A DNA stretch of 64,000 nt from Synchiropus splendidus (taxonomy: Eukaryota > Chordata > Actinopteri > Syngnathiformes > Callionymidae). Position 1 is the stretch's first letter, and each line of letters opens with the position of its first letter. The notes below the pieces were generated by a model. That model saw only the letters and a program-made list of their open reading frames with translations, was not told where the DNA came from and ran no database searches. The stretch spans positions 28,333,501 through 28,397,500 of the forward strand of contig NC_071338.1 of the NCBI RefSeq assembly GCF_027744825.2. The letters run 5' to 3'. Positions 28,514 to 39,459 of this stretch are shown here, piece by piece. The position numbers and the translations under genes were made by a program.

Positions 28514-29700
28514 TCTGAAAAACAAACATTTGGAGATTATGATGCACCATAAACAAGTCGCTGCTGTTGCCTCGACATCCCGATCGATTCAGCGGGTTAT
28601 AAACAGCATCCCCACGTAATAATCAAATTCTTGGTAATTCACTAGTTCTCCGTAGGTCAATATAACAACATAAGACCATAAATCCTGAGAGGATGCGCCT
28701 ACAGTCCTCTATTTGTGTCATCCGGAAATGCTAAGCTGTCGTTAGCACTCGACCCAACACAAGGTCACACCGCCCGAGCAAATGCAGTTCCGGAGAACGC
28801 CAATGGACACGTAAACGCGCAACATTGTATAATCCCACTTCACTGTTTGATACCTAAATTCCGAGTCATTCATCTTGCTGAAGCTCAATATGATGAAAGT
28901 TAGCATGTTTATCATCGGCGCCCATTGATGCTAACGACAACTAGCCATGAGTGCTAGCTTGTCCTAGCACACACGGCAAAGTCACTCGCACTTCAACATT
29001 CGAGACGTTTAACGGAGCAATATCGGCATGTTAGAAAGCTGAGATTGTTGCATGCATGTCGTATAAATCGATACAGCAATACAGCAGCGTTTATTGTCCT
29101 TCACAAGCGTGTTAGAAACGAACCTGCTCTCCGCTCCGTTCTCCGGTCCGCCGGTGGTCAGAAAGGAAACGAAAAACAGAGCGGAAGTACGTCACCGTCG
29201 GACTTACTCGGCGACATATGGGGCCTTACGTCACGAAGGGAAACTCAGACGTACTGTACTTTAGGGAGTTATTATTTCACCTAAATTACACACTGATTGT
29301 CACGTTGATATCCCATCTGTTGTTTATCTATTTTCTTCTGCGTGGCCAAAGGGTGGATAAAATATATACATTATTTATTTCGAAAAACAATGAAAAATGT
29401 CTGGACAGTAGGTGGCGGTGTAGTTGTTGAAGCTCGTCGCTGTTCATCGTTCAACAAGAGAAGAAGAGTCGTGCGTGCGGCAGGATTAGCTTGCAGTTGC
29501 CGACTTGTTCCATGTTGCATTTTAAAACTATCTGCGATATAAAATGGTAAATACACTGAGCAGAGAATCCGTCGTCTGCCATCTACTTTGATCCAAGACA
29601 GGCTGATATATATTTTTTTGCCCCGGCATGGTATCTAATATTAGCTAGCGTTAGCTTAGCTGAAGTCGTTTCCGCTGCACCTGTCAAGTGTCCTCCGAAC
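28514..29700. promoter_or_regulatory. Shared cox4i1-emc8 divergent promoter region
   Basis: About 1.2 kb separates the two start codons, and the genes point away from each other. A GCGGAAGTACGTCAC stretch at 29181-29195 joins an ETS (NRF-2-type) core to a CRE-like ACGTCA, and a second TTACGTCAC lies at about 29225-29233. ETS/NRF-2 sites are known in mammalian COX4 promoters. The cox4i1 non-coding first exon should lie in this interval but its donor site was not fixed. No TATA box is evident, as usual for such housekeeping pairs. Confidence 0.55.
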
Positions 29701-32699
29701 ATGCCTGTTCAACTGACCAGTCAAGCCTACTGCAAGATGCTGCTGCACGCGGCCAAGTACCCGCACAGTGCGGTGAACGGACTCCTGGTGGCGGAAAGGA
29801 CCAAAGACAAGAAGAAGGACGGACACCACCTCGACCCGGTCCTGTGTGTGGACTGTGTCCCCCTGTTCCACGGTACTTTAGCCCTGGCTCCGATGCTGGA
29901 AGTGGCACTGTCGCTGGTGAGTAGCCGCTCGTGGCTTTTTACTGTGAGTTTTTCTGGGTTCAGGTTTTCCTTGAACTTGTAACGGGAAGACATGAACTCT
30001 GTGCCAAACTGGAAGATGCAAATAAATACTGTGAATTCTTGTGTTTTCCTGACTGCCATGTTGTCTGCTTGAAACCTAGATTGACACTTGGTGCAAAGAA
30101 AACAAGTATATCATCGCTGCCTATTATCAAGCCAACGAACGCACGAAAGATTCACGGTATGCAGACACGAGCTCAGCTGAGTCAGAACCGGACGACTCTC
30201 CGACTGACCCGACCCGTTTCCTCTACTCTGTTCCAGACCCAACCAGGTTGCAGAGAAGGTGGCCGCAAGAGTTTCTGAGAATTTCAGTGAAGCTGCAATA
30301 GTCATGGTTTGTTACTCCCTTCTTGTTTGTCTATAAACATTTACATATTTTTTCATGCATTTTGGAGTAAAAACAGTCATTTATGTCCAACACAGAAATT
30401 TATATGAATTTATTCTCCATAACATTGCATTCAAAATATTTTCAAGGAAAAGGGAAATGTGGCTTTTAATAAAAAAAAAAAAAAAAAGTAGTTCAGTTGC
30501 CTTAAACTTCTGTGTTGCAGACAAATACAAGATGGTGGACCAGCCAGCGAATGTTTTTATTTTGGGGAAAAAAAAATAGATTTTAGAACATTTCAAATCT
30601 ATTCTGTATCGTAACAAATGGTAATCGCGACTTTTTTCTCCCCCCTCACTGTTTGTATTCTGTATGTGTCACATGATGTGAAGCTTTTTCTTTCACCGAC
30701 GGTGTACAGCAGAGGTGGGCAGTTAAATGTCCTAAAGGGCCACATTACAAACTAACGGTTGTGAGGGGGCCACCATCAAAAGAAAGACAGCGATGACTAC
30801 AAAACATGATGGAAAAATATACAAAATATACTTAAGTAACAAGGACAAAATGAACCTAAGAAGATGAAATGTAATTAAAGATATTAAGAAGTGTAAATAT
30901 GCCATTCAACCTATTGAAATATTTCATTTTATATGCACTTAATTTGAATATAAATCAGCTATGGACATGGCGTTCAAACGGCAATTTATTTCAAAATATA
31001 TTTTCAGTATTCCTTCAGTGTATTTTGCGGAACAAGAAAAACACAAACGGACAATGAAAAGAAGAAAATTTTAGTCTTAAAACAAGAACATGCTATGTCT
31101 ACTGCTGAAGTGGTGGTGGTGATTAAAAAAAAGAACAAAAAAAGGCAGAAAAATTAGGACATATTAATTATGGTTTTAGTCTGACGTCTTACAGGCATCG
31201 GGCCGCACTTTGCCCAGGTCTGCTGCACAGGCTTTTAGTTGGGAGGGCGTCTGGGTGTCTGCAAAACATGAAAAAATGGACGCAGATTCTCGACTGTAGC
31301 TTGGCCGCCAGATTACGCTGGTATGTGGTGGCATCTGGCGGCAAAGCTACGGTCGAGAATCTGGCTGTGGAGACGCCCTCCTAGCTGAAAGCCACCTACA
31401 GTACAATCACATCGTAAGTTAACCAACTGAATGTGTCAGTTTCCTTTGTAAGTTGATATTTTTTCAGGTACGCCGACGTCCGTTTCTGGTTTCATCATGG
31501 ACTCTCGTATCTGCTCAGCGCAGGCTCATGTAGAATTGTGTCATTTTCTTGCAGGTGGACAGCAGTCGGCTAAAAATGAGCTGCAGTGAGCCAATTGTCA
31601 TTATTTATGATCATCATGAAAATAAATGGAAAAGCAGAGACGTCTCTTAGTAAGTGTTGCCTACATCACCTGGTCTAATTGCAGAATATTGCGCACCCTG
31701 CGACTACAGGAAGCTGTTTACATGAAACCAACATACAGGCCTTCTGCACTTTATCCAACCGCTGTTTCAGTACAGCGACTTTCTGGTGACTCATTTAGTT
31801 TATTAATTTTTAGTAGTGGTGGGACTTTAACAAGTTAATTACGGTGAATCAATTACAACAAAAAATTATTTAATTTAATGTAACAGTTTGCTCTCCAGAC
31901 AACAGGGAACCTTTGTAAGTGAAGGAGTTCCTGGTCCACTGATCACACTGATGCACAAGACACGTGGCAGCTAGGATGATAACAACAACAACAAACACGG
32001 AGGAATCTCTGAACAAAAGCATCTGTTTGCTTTGGTTCAGGGAGGTTTTTCACTACACAATGGCCAGGGTTTCCACTACTCTGAATGGACTTGAAATTCT
32101 TATCCAAATATTTTCAAGACATGAAAAGAGCTTTAGTTTAAATAAGGTGATATAAAAACTTGAATATAGTCACCATCGTGACTTATTGTGCTATTGTCAA
32201 ACTGATGCAAAATAAACAATATTTGGTTGTTTATATGTATGTATGGTTCCATAATTTGATTCAGTAATACACCAAATTCATTCACATTGAAAAATGTGGC
32301 TTCATGTGGCGAATATTCTTACACCATTAAACTGTGATTAATTGAGATTATTCAATCACAAATTTTCTAATTAATTAGATTATTTATTTTAATGGAATCC
32401 CCCCCTACTTTTTTTAAATCAAACAAGAGAAGGTGTTGTTCACTCACTAAAGTCAGTGTACTCTTCACGTCACGATACTTTCAATAGCAAGTAGCTCTAC
32501 CTGAGGAAAGACTAGAGAAATGTCCTTGTTGTTTTGCAGCGATTGTTTCGAGGACTGGAGCGAAGCCCAGAAGATCACCTCGGCTCTGTTGGAGGGACGG
32601 TCCTACGAGAACTTGGTTGACTTTGACAATCACCTGGACGACCTGCGCAACGACTGGACGAATCCTGTCATCAACAAGTCTGTCCTGGACCTCTGTTGA
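29701..32699 (+). CDS. emc8: ER membrane protein complex subunit 8
   Basis: Cytosolic subunit of the ER membrane complex, which inserts tail-anchored and multi-pass proteins into the ER membrane. Formerly COX4NB, the cox4i1 neighbour. Five coding exons in phase: 29701-29916, 30080-30156, 30237-30306, 31555-31649 and 32540-32699 (618 nt, 205 aa; human is 210). Visible family features are [56 protein letters not shown] and the C-terminal [13 protein letters not shown] and DWTNPVINK. The fold is MPN-like, but no JAMM metal-binding motif is seen, as expected for EMC8/9. The start ATG opens [12 protein letters not shown] at the expected position. Intron 3 (1.25 kb) carries an hAT-like element and a foldback repeat. 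EMC9 is the only close alternative, excluded by the genomic context. Confidence 0.95.
30710..31222. mobile_element. hAT-like non-autonomous element in emc8 intron 3
   Basis: The left end CAGAGGTGGGCAGTT matches the reverse complement of the right end, CAGACCTGGGCAAAG, as imperfect terminal inverted repeats. Flanking octamers GTGTACAG (30702-30709) and CTGCACAG (31223-31230) agree at 6 of 8 bases. The interior is AT-rich with no coding potential. The right terminal segment GGGCAAAGTGCGGCCC recurs at the left end of the element at 53005, so the two are related. Confidence 0.7.
31231..31392. repeat. Imperfect inverted repeat, foldback (MITE-like)
   Basis: The left arm begins GCTTTTAGTTGGGAGGGCGTCT and its reverse complement ends the right arm (GCTTTCAGCTAGGAGGGCGTCT when read inverted). 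Inner arms at about 31283-31313 and 31333-31364 (CAGATTCTCGAC.GTAGCTT.GCCGCCAGAT) pair with two or three mismatches around a loop of about 20 bp. The transcript of emc8 intron 3 would form a strong hairpin. It begins exactly where the right flank duplication of the neighbouring hAT-like element ends. Confidence 0.8.
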
Positions 32700-33428
32700 G
32701 CCGCGGAGTTTCCGGAGACTCCAGCAAACACTCGGCCACCACAGCCTTTAGTCCGTGTGATGCTTGGTGAGGGACACCTCAGAGAAACCTCCTATGAGGA
32801 TCAGAGCACTGATGACCCTCCTGGCCCAAGTCTGTCTCGGCTGAGAGCCATATCTTCTGTTGTCCACCTTTCCAAGGTGATGCTGAGCTGATAGAGATGT
32901 TTTGATGACTAGTTTTTGAGAGGCGTGTTAATCAAGTGTGTGCGTTAGAAAATACTTTTTCATCTTACTGCTTTAGTTTTTGAGCGACCTAACAATAATG
33001 TGTTGCTGCTCGGATCATTTTTATACATCATCCTTGAAAATATTCTGTTGAGTTGTTTCGTACAAGCTGCAATACAGAAGCTGTTCTGCCGCACATGTCC
33101 CACTTTCCCTGTTCAGTCAAGACTGCTGCACAACTCCATCTGAGATTATTTTGCTACTGCAAACCATGCCATGACTACTTTAACTATAACTTTTTTTTTA
33201 TCTATGTCTATCCTCACACGTCTGAAATTTGAAATGCTTGATGATTTATGTTATTTAAAGTAAAGCGATTAATATAAATAGAGATTTGCTCAACATGATT
33301 TTTCAAAAGGAAAAGCCAGTTTCTGAGTATCATTTTACAGATGTTTGAGGCAGATTGTATGAGAAAACCAGCCTTTCAAAATGAGCTGACTTTGTGAAAA
33401 GGCATTTTATGCCGGCTTTCTTTTTAAA

Positions 33429-33434
33429 AATAAA
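33429..33434 (+). terminator. emc8: Candidate emc8 polyadenylation signal
   Basis: AATAAA about 730 bp past the emc8 stop codon, followed by T-rich sequence. Confidence 0.5.
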
Positions 33435-34166
33435 AAATGATTTAACACTGATATGTTGTCTATTTACTTTAATGTGAAGTTGCATTGTTTTAATTATATT
33501 TTTTATTTTTATTTTATTACCGTTATTTGGCTATTTATTTCTCACGACCCCCATGAACCGTTAAACCGGTTTGTAACTGTTTTTTTATGCGCGTAATATG
33601 AAAGATATTTTCATATTATTAGTTATTGGTCCTCGTTCGATGTTAGGCAAACAATAACAGTAATTTTAATTATGGATCTAGAACCCTGCTGAAGATTTAC
33701 TTCCCATGCCCTTTTTTTTTTCTTATATTAACAATGTTTCATTTACAAAACAAGGGATTGAACATGATACAAACATAACAAGATTGACATGATCATCAAA
33801 CCTTAAATAAGAATATTCTTATAACCATATAGATAATAGTGAATATAGAGTAGGTCGGTACAAATACGAAGTTAACTTAATAAGACAATAATATTGACGA
33901 AAAAGGAAACAGAAAATAATAATACATAAATAATTTTTAAAAAGAAGGAGAAAACGGACATGGCATATCACATTTCTCTGAATAATTCTTGAATTATATT
34001 TACAGTATGCACACATTTCTTCTTCTCGGTAACTTTCATCCACGCAAGGTAATTCACAAATTCCGTTTCAAACAGAGCAAAGAAGGGACGAACTTCCCCC
34101 GCCCTTCACTCCGATGACGCTACACTTCTGTCGTCACATCCTGTTGTGCGCAGTGACGCTGCTGCT

Positions 34167-34175
34167 GCGCGGGAA
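34167..34175 (+). promoter_or_regulatory. gins2: E2F-like site upstream of gins2
   Basis: GCGCGGGAA matches the E2F consensus and lies about 60 bp before the gins2 start codon in a GC-rich stretch. E2F control is usual for S-phase replication genes; function here is inferred. Confidence 0.45.
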
Positions 34176-34234
34176 CGTTGATGTCGACGACGATGTGGAC
34201 TTGTGTGTAAGGTTCTGACAGAGCGACACTGAAC

Positions 34235-35717
34235 ATGGATCCCGCGGAGGGCGAGTTTCTGGCTGAGAAGGAAATGGTGAAAATAATCCCAAACTTCAGT
34301 TTGGACAGAATATTTTTGATCGGGGTGAGTGCGTCACTGAAGCGAGGCGTCAGCTCGGATCAGGATCGCCATTGTTTTGGTCGCGTGAGGTGGAGGTTCT
34401 AGTGTTAACGGAGGATGCTGTGTCTTCAGGGAGATCTGGGGCCTTTCAACCCCGGACTGCCGGTGGATGTCCCGGTGTGGCTGGCCCTCAACCTGAAGCA
34501 GAGGCAGAAGTGTCGCGTCATTCCCCCGGACTGGATGGATGTCGGTAGGAATCATACAAGTCAAAGTGGTCTGGAAGGAAGAACGTCTCTGGTGCCGGGT
34601 GGAGTGACGCGTTAGTCTGGAACTTCCTGGTCCTGTGTTGATTTTTACTGACCAATGCAAGAGAATAAGACTAAAACTGATTCATAAAAATAACATAAAT
34701 AAAAAAAATCAATAACGAAATTATTTAAATCTTACATGATCAAAAATAATATTAATATAGAAATCGAAGCATTACCTAAATGAAATCACTGAATTTATTA
34801 TTATTATTATTATTTACGATTTGTGTTTGGAGTCAGTTCATTTTTCAACACTAAATATTTTCAAAATACATTTCTTAATTCACCTTTTAAACATTTGGCT
34901 TTTGAAATACTTGCTTTTTAAAACACTTATTTTTATTGACATAAGTGTATAACACACCGTTTTGTATTTATTATTACTGCATGTACCTCATCTGTTCACA
35001 TTACACACACTCCATATATCACATTGTGGAGTTGAACACCGTTTTTTTTTCAGTGTATTGTGGGAATCTTCTTCACAAACATGTATTGTTTATAAGCCTA
35101 AAACCTGCTGAGCCGAGTGGCCTGAGCTGCCTCTGCGTCATCATCATCATCATCTCCTCACCTTGTTGAGTTATATTCACATGTGATCGCTGAACTTTTG
35201 TGTTATGTAGATGAAATATATATATATATACATATTTAAAATTTTTTTAAAGTCCTGGATCCATAAGGTGGTCCAGATCACCCCCAAATGTCAATCATTT
35301 GCTCTTTGTCCCATTTCACATATTTTCTGAAAATTTCATCCAAATGCCTCCATAACTTTTCAAGTTATTTTGAACACAGACAAACAACGGCATCTGTAAC
35401 ATAACCTCCTCGGTGGAGGTAACAATCTTCCCTGATCACAGGTGGTAATCTGGATCCGAACTCCTGCAACATTGAAATCGAGACATTATCATAGTTTTTA
35501 ATTTTTTAGTTTAGTTTTAATTTTAGAGTCACTTCTTTTATCTCTTTGTTCAAACAACCCACTTCCATCAGCAGCAGCTCATCTGAATGTCTGTGCGTCA
35601 TCCTGCCCTGCAGAGAAGCTGGAGGAGATGCGAGAGCTGGAGAGGAGAGAAGACACCTTCACCCCTGTCCCCAGTCCGTACTACATGGAGTTGACCAAGC
35701 TGCTGCTGAACCAGTGA

Positions 35718-35807
<90 letters not shown>

Positions 35808-36256
35808 GTGTGTGCGCGCACGTGTGCGTGCGCCTGTGTCTGTTGTCAGCAGCGTCCAATAGGCTCCGACTGTGACGTCTGTGTGTGTCTGTGATCTGAC
35901 TGTGACCTGTGTGTGTTTCCAGCGCGTCTGACAACATTCCCAAAGCAGATGAGATCCGCACGCTGGTCAAGGACATCTGGGACACGCGCATCGCCAAGCT
36001 CCGCCTCTCAGCTGACCGCTTCATCAGCCAGCAGGAGGCGTACGCCAAGGTGGGTCGCCATCCAGTTCGTGTTTGTCTTTGACCAAGTGAAAAGTTTGTC
36101 GTGAGTGGAAGTGCTTCTCTCCTGCAGCTGGACAACTTGACTCTGATGGAGATCAACACCATCCGATCGTTTCTCCTGGATTCGCTCAACTGTATGTCCA
36201 AACTGCGGACAAACCTCCAGCCGACGTCGAGCAAGGGACAGTTCACAGACTTGTGA
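34235..36256 (+). CDS. gins2: GINS complex subunit 2 (PSF2)
   Basis: Subunit of the GINS tetramer, which joins MCM2-7 and CDC45 in the replicative helicase. Five coding exons in phase: 34235-34324, 34430-34544, 35614-35713, 35923-36049 and 36128-36256 (561 nt, 186 aa; human is 185). Family signatures include [15 protein letters not shown] near the start, [34 protein letters not shown], the helical [32 protein letters not shown] and [10 protein letters not shown]. The start MDPAEGEFL is at the family position and the C terminus (TNLQPTSS...FTDL) closes at the expected length. Intron 3 is only about 210 bp and mostly a CTGT microsatellite. The gene follows emc8 on the same strand and is convergent with gse1. 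Confidence 0.95.
35252..35422. repeat. Fragment of a dispersed fish repeat in gins2 intron 2
   Basis: The stretch containing TTTGTCCCATTTCACA, TGAAAATTTCATCCAAATG, CATAACTTTTCAAGTTAT and ATAACCTCCTCGGTGGAGGT has the wording of a widely dispersed vertebrate interspersed repeat that I recognise from other fish sequences. I cannot assign its family. The final GGTGGAGGT partly mirrors CCTCC, giving a short terminal hairpin. Confidence 0.45.
35718..35814. repeat. (CTGT)n microsatellite in gins2 intron 3
   Basis: About 22 tandem CTGT units grading into TG/CG dinucleotides, starting within five bases of the exon 3 donor (CCA|GTGAGTC). It fills nearly half of the intron and produces false Arg-Gln-Thr-Asp frames on the other strand. 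Confidence 0.95.
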
Positions 36257-36387
36257 GGGCGATTGCCCCGGGCATCATGGACCTGCTGTCTCGCTCAGAC
36301 CTGCTGGGCTCAACATACGTGTGGACCTGACTGGACATACAGTTGTACACTGTAAAAATGTTGGGTTTTTTTGTGTGTGTGAAATGT

Positions 36388-36393
36388 ATTAAA
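36388..36393 (+). terminator. gins2: gins2 polyadenylation signal (ATTAAA variant)
   Basis: ATTAAA about 130 bp after the gins2 stop, preceded by a T/GT-rich stretch and followed by TG-rich sequence. Confidence 0.5.
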
Positions 36394-37934
36394 TGAGTCT
36401 CCAACTGGAGTGTTGTCTTCATACGGGCGGCTCAGGTTTTCAAACTCGCTGGTTCCCCCTGGTCAAAGTCTCGCAGTCCACTATCATTTGCTGTTTGTGG
36501 ACATGTGTGTTCGGTTTTGGCTCATGATCTGATGGAAGTGAGGCCAGTGACCAGGACGGTGGAGGATCCCAGCGTTTATGTCTTGTCTTTTCATGACAGA
36601 GACCATTTTGGTCCCTGTCCTTGTCTTTGGTCCAGGATTGGTGGCAGAGTGGTGGGATTGATAACAACAAAAACAGGGGTAAAACATATTGAACCAGGTA
36701 AAAATAATTAAATAATTCATAGAGATAAAAATGGGGACTAAAGAAATTGAAATCTAACACCAGGCAATATATTGTGGAAGGAAACGGAAAAGAGAAAAAT
36801 AAGAATTTAAAATGAAATTATCGTTATTACTTATCAATTTATAAAGAATACAGATTTTTTATTTATTTTTATTTTACAAACACTTGTTTTTCTTGAGATA
36901 ATTTTTTTTTGGCCATTGTCTCTGTTATAATGTTCTGAATTTAAGATTCCCATTTAATCTCGCCTTTAACGTTACGTGTTAAATGTGTAAATGTGTGTGT
37001 TATTTCTTTTGTTCAGTTCTAATTTGTATTAGTTCAACATAAGTATGCAAAAATATCTGTAACATGTTTTGCAGTTTTACTTATGTATTTTATATAAATA
37101 TGTTAATTCAATAGAATTTGTTTCTCGAGTTATGTAATATTTATAATTTACAATAATAAATTTCATTTCATTGAAGAAATTCTTGATTTTATTTATTGAT
37201 AAATTGAAATTTTGAAAGTTTGATTTTTGATATTTTATTTGTTCTCTATTATTTATTAATGTCATTATGTTATTTAAAAAATGACTTATTCTAAATTAGA
37301 ATAATTCCTTAACAAGTTCAGGACTTTGCTGTTGATTTTACTTTTTTGCTCTTGTAAATGTATAATATGAAATTCCAATAAAGTAAACATAACAAGGTAA
37401 TCTTAAAAAAAACAAAAAAACAAAAAACAATGAAAATTTACGTTTAATAATTAAATCAAATAAATTAAAATCATTGCCGAAATTGAATAATAATAAAAAT
37501 AATTTAATATATATTTTATTTTATTTTAATTAGCACATTTGTTGTGATGTGATTTAAAACAAATGCTGATAACATGTCATTGAATTGTTAAAAAAAACAA
37601 CATTTTAATAGTACAATTTTTTTTTCAGTTAAAATCACTTTTCAGAGTTTTAAATTTGGTGAGCTCGCAAGACAGCTAGCAATATTTATTTTTTACAAGA
37701 ATAAATGAATCGAAGAAAATAGCAATAACATAACATAAAACATTTGCTAATGTTTGTTTATTTTTATTCATTTATTTTATTTTTCACATTTATTTGATTT
37801 ACTTATTTCCCTTTACTCATGACCCATTTACACCATTGTCAGCAGTGAAGGTAGGAATTCAGTGCATGGTCCAGATAAAAAAAAAAAAAAATCTCAGAGA
37901 AGACGACAAATTCAATGAATATTTTTTGAAATAT
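36394..37934. other. Convergent spacer between gins2 and gse1
   Basis: Very AT-rich spacer with many homopolymer runs; no gene is seen. It separates the two convergent genes and may include part of the gse1 3' end, depending on where that transcript is cleaved. Confidence 0.5.
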
Positions 37935-37940
37935 TTTATT
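37935..37940 (-). terminator. gse1: Candidate gse1 polyadenylation signal
   Basis: AATAAA on the minus strand about 1.5 kb past the gse1 stop. The interval 38040-39459 is less AT-rich than the spacer and is a plausible 3' untranslated region. Other signals could be used. Confidence 0.3.
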
Positions 37941-38723
37941 TCCTTTTTTTGTCTGAAATCACAGCCATATATTCATAAATACCTAATTACTACATTCAAC
38001 AAAGAATATATTACATTACAATGAATTCAAACAAGTACATAAAAAACAGGATTCACAGCATCTAAACATCATCCACTGAGGCTATCGCAGGCGTGTGCGG
38101 GGTGGAGACACGGGGGCTTGTTGGCAGCTCTCGTCTGACCAGCAGGGTGCGCTCTCAGCACGAACATCCTTCATTTAGAGCAGTTGATTTAGAGTCACTG
38201 GGACTCGGAGCTGAATTCTGTGGTTTGGTGGGGGGCGTGAACATGCTCCAAAAAGACAATTGAGGCACTTGTTTTCGCGCGCGAGGAGCAGCTTCCGCCT
38301 CAGAGCTTTTACGATCGAGGCACAGAAAGATGCCTTTCAGTCCTGCACGACTCTTTGACATTTTGGCAACAAGTGATGTTTCGAATGAGCGGACGCCAAT
38401 AGGTCAGGTGTTTGTTCAGAGATGGCCTTGAACGGTGTCATGCTTTTTGGCTCACTGGGCCTAAAAAAAAAAACAAAAAAAAAAACGCTACAGTTTGTGT
38501 TTCATTTTGGCACGATGATGACTGCTGACGGATGCGGGGCGATGTTGGATGAAGGACGAGATGTTTCGGCGGTTACAAAAAAAAAAAAGCTGCATTGAAA
38601 GACTCTTCATGTCTGTATAAAACAGTCAAGTAAACAAAGTGGAAAATAAAAATGTCAAGTGTTAAAAAATAAAAGTTAAAAAAAATTGCAAGCCAACTGT
38701 TTTGAAACGATCCTCGATGGGCG

Positions 38724-38725
<2 letters not shown>

Positions 38726-38765
<40 letters not shown>
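38726..38765. repeat. (ATG)n microsatellite in the presumed gse1 3' UTR
   Basis: About 13 uninterrupted trinucleotide units (GATGAT...), which on the minus strand read as a His run; no coding exon supports that. Confidence 0.9.
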
Positions 38766-39459
38766 GCTGGGTATGAGCTGCAGGATGAAGAGCGCCTCCA
38801 CCGGACTCTTCAGTGTCTCATCTCCAGCTGTTCTGGCCAGCAGCAGTACGAACACATGAAGCCAGGATTTCTCTTCCAACCCGAAAGCAAAAACATATAA
38901 AAATGGCAGGCTTTTTTTTTCTTCTTAAAGAACAATGATTGAAGTCATAAAAACATACAAAATTCTTTTTTAAGTCTTCATATTATGTACAATACAAGGC
39001 AGAAGCACCTTTTTTAAATTCTTTCATTTTTTTTAAATTTTTGAAATAAAACATTTCCTTATTCCTGTGCATTTGCTCCTCATTTAAAGAGTTCTTTGTT
39101 GTAACATCGTACCACTGTGTAGTTCTTCAGCTTCTTAAGTGCATTTCCAGTCCAAAAGTTGGGGACGGGCCCGGAGCGTCTGGAGCGTCACGGTGGCGGC
39201 GCCCGTCCCTCATTGGCAGGATTGTCTGTGGCGGCGAGGGACGGCGCAGCAGCAGAGACTGAAGCGGGTCTGTGCGGGGCGTGTTGCTCTTCTTCAGCTT
39301 CTCCTGCTCCACGCTCGCCGGCTGCCTTGGCTCACGCCGGAGGCCCCTTGATGCCACAGTGTCCTTCACCATTCAGTCTCACTCACTAGTCCTGCGCTGG
39401 CAGCCCGGCTCAGTCTGGAAGGATGAGTGGCGGCGGGGCGGTCAGACGGGTGTCCTCGG

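Larger units (their letters stand above)
32700..34234. other. emc8 3' UTR and spacer to gins2
   Basis: After the emc8 stop a 3' untranslated region of about 0.73 kb is likely. The rest is AT-rich and without coding exons until a GC-rich segment from about 34080, the gins2 promoter. Confidence 0.5.

Noticed and set aside
35718..35814. Regular short repeats resembling an array
   Set aside because: Uninterrupted CTGT units without spacers; a microsatellite, not CRISPR.
35659..36246. 195-codon minus frame with RQTD repeats over gins2
   Set aside because: Produced by the CTGT microsatellite and the antisense of gins2 exons 3-5.
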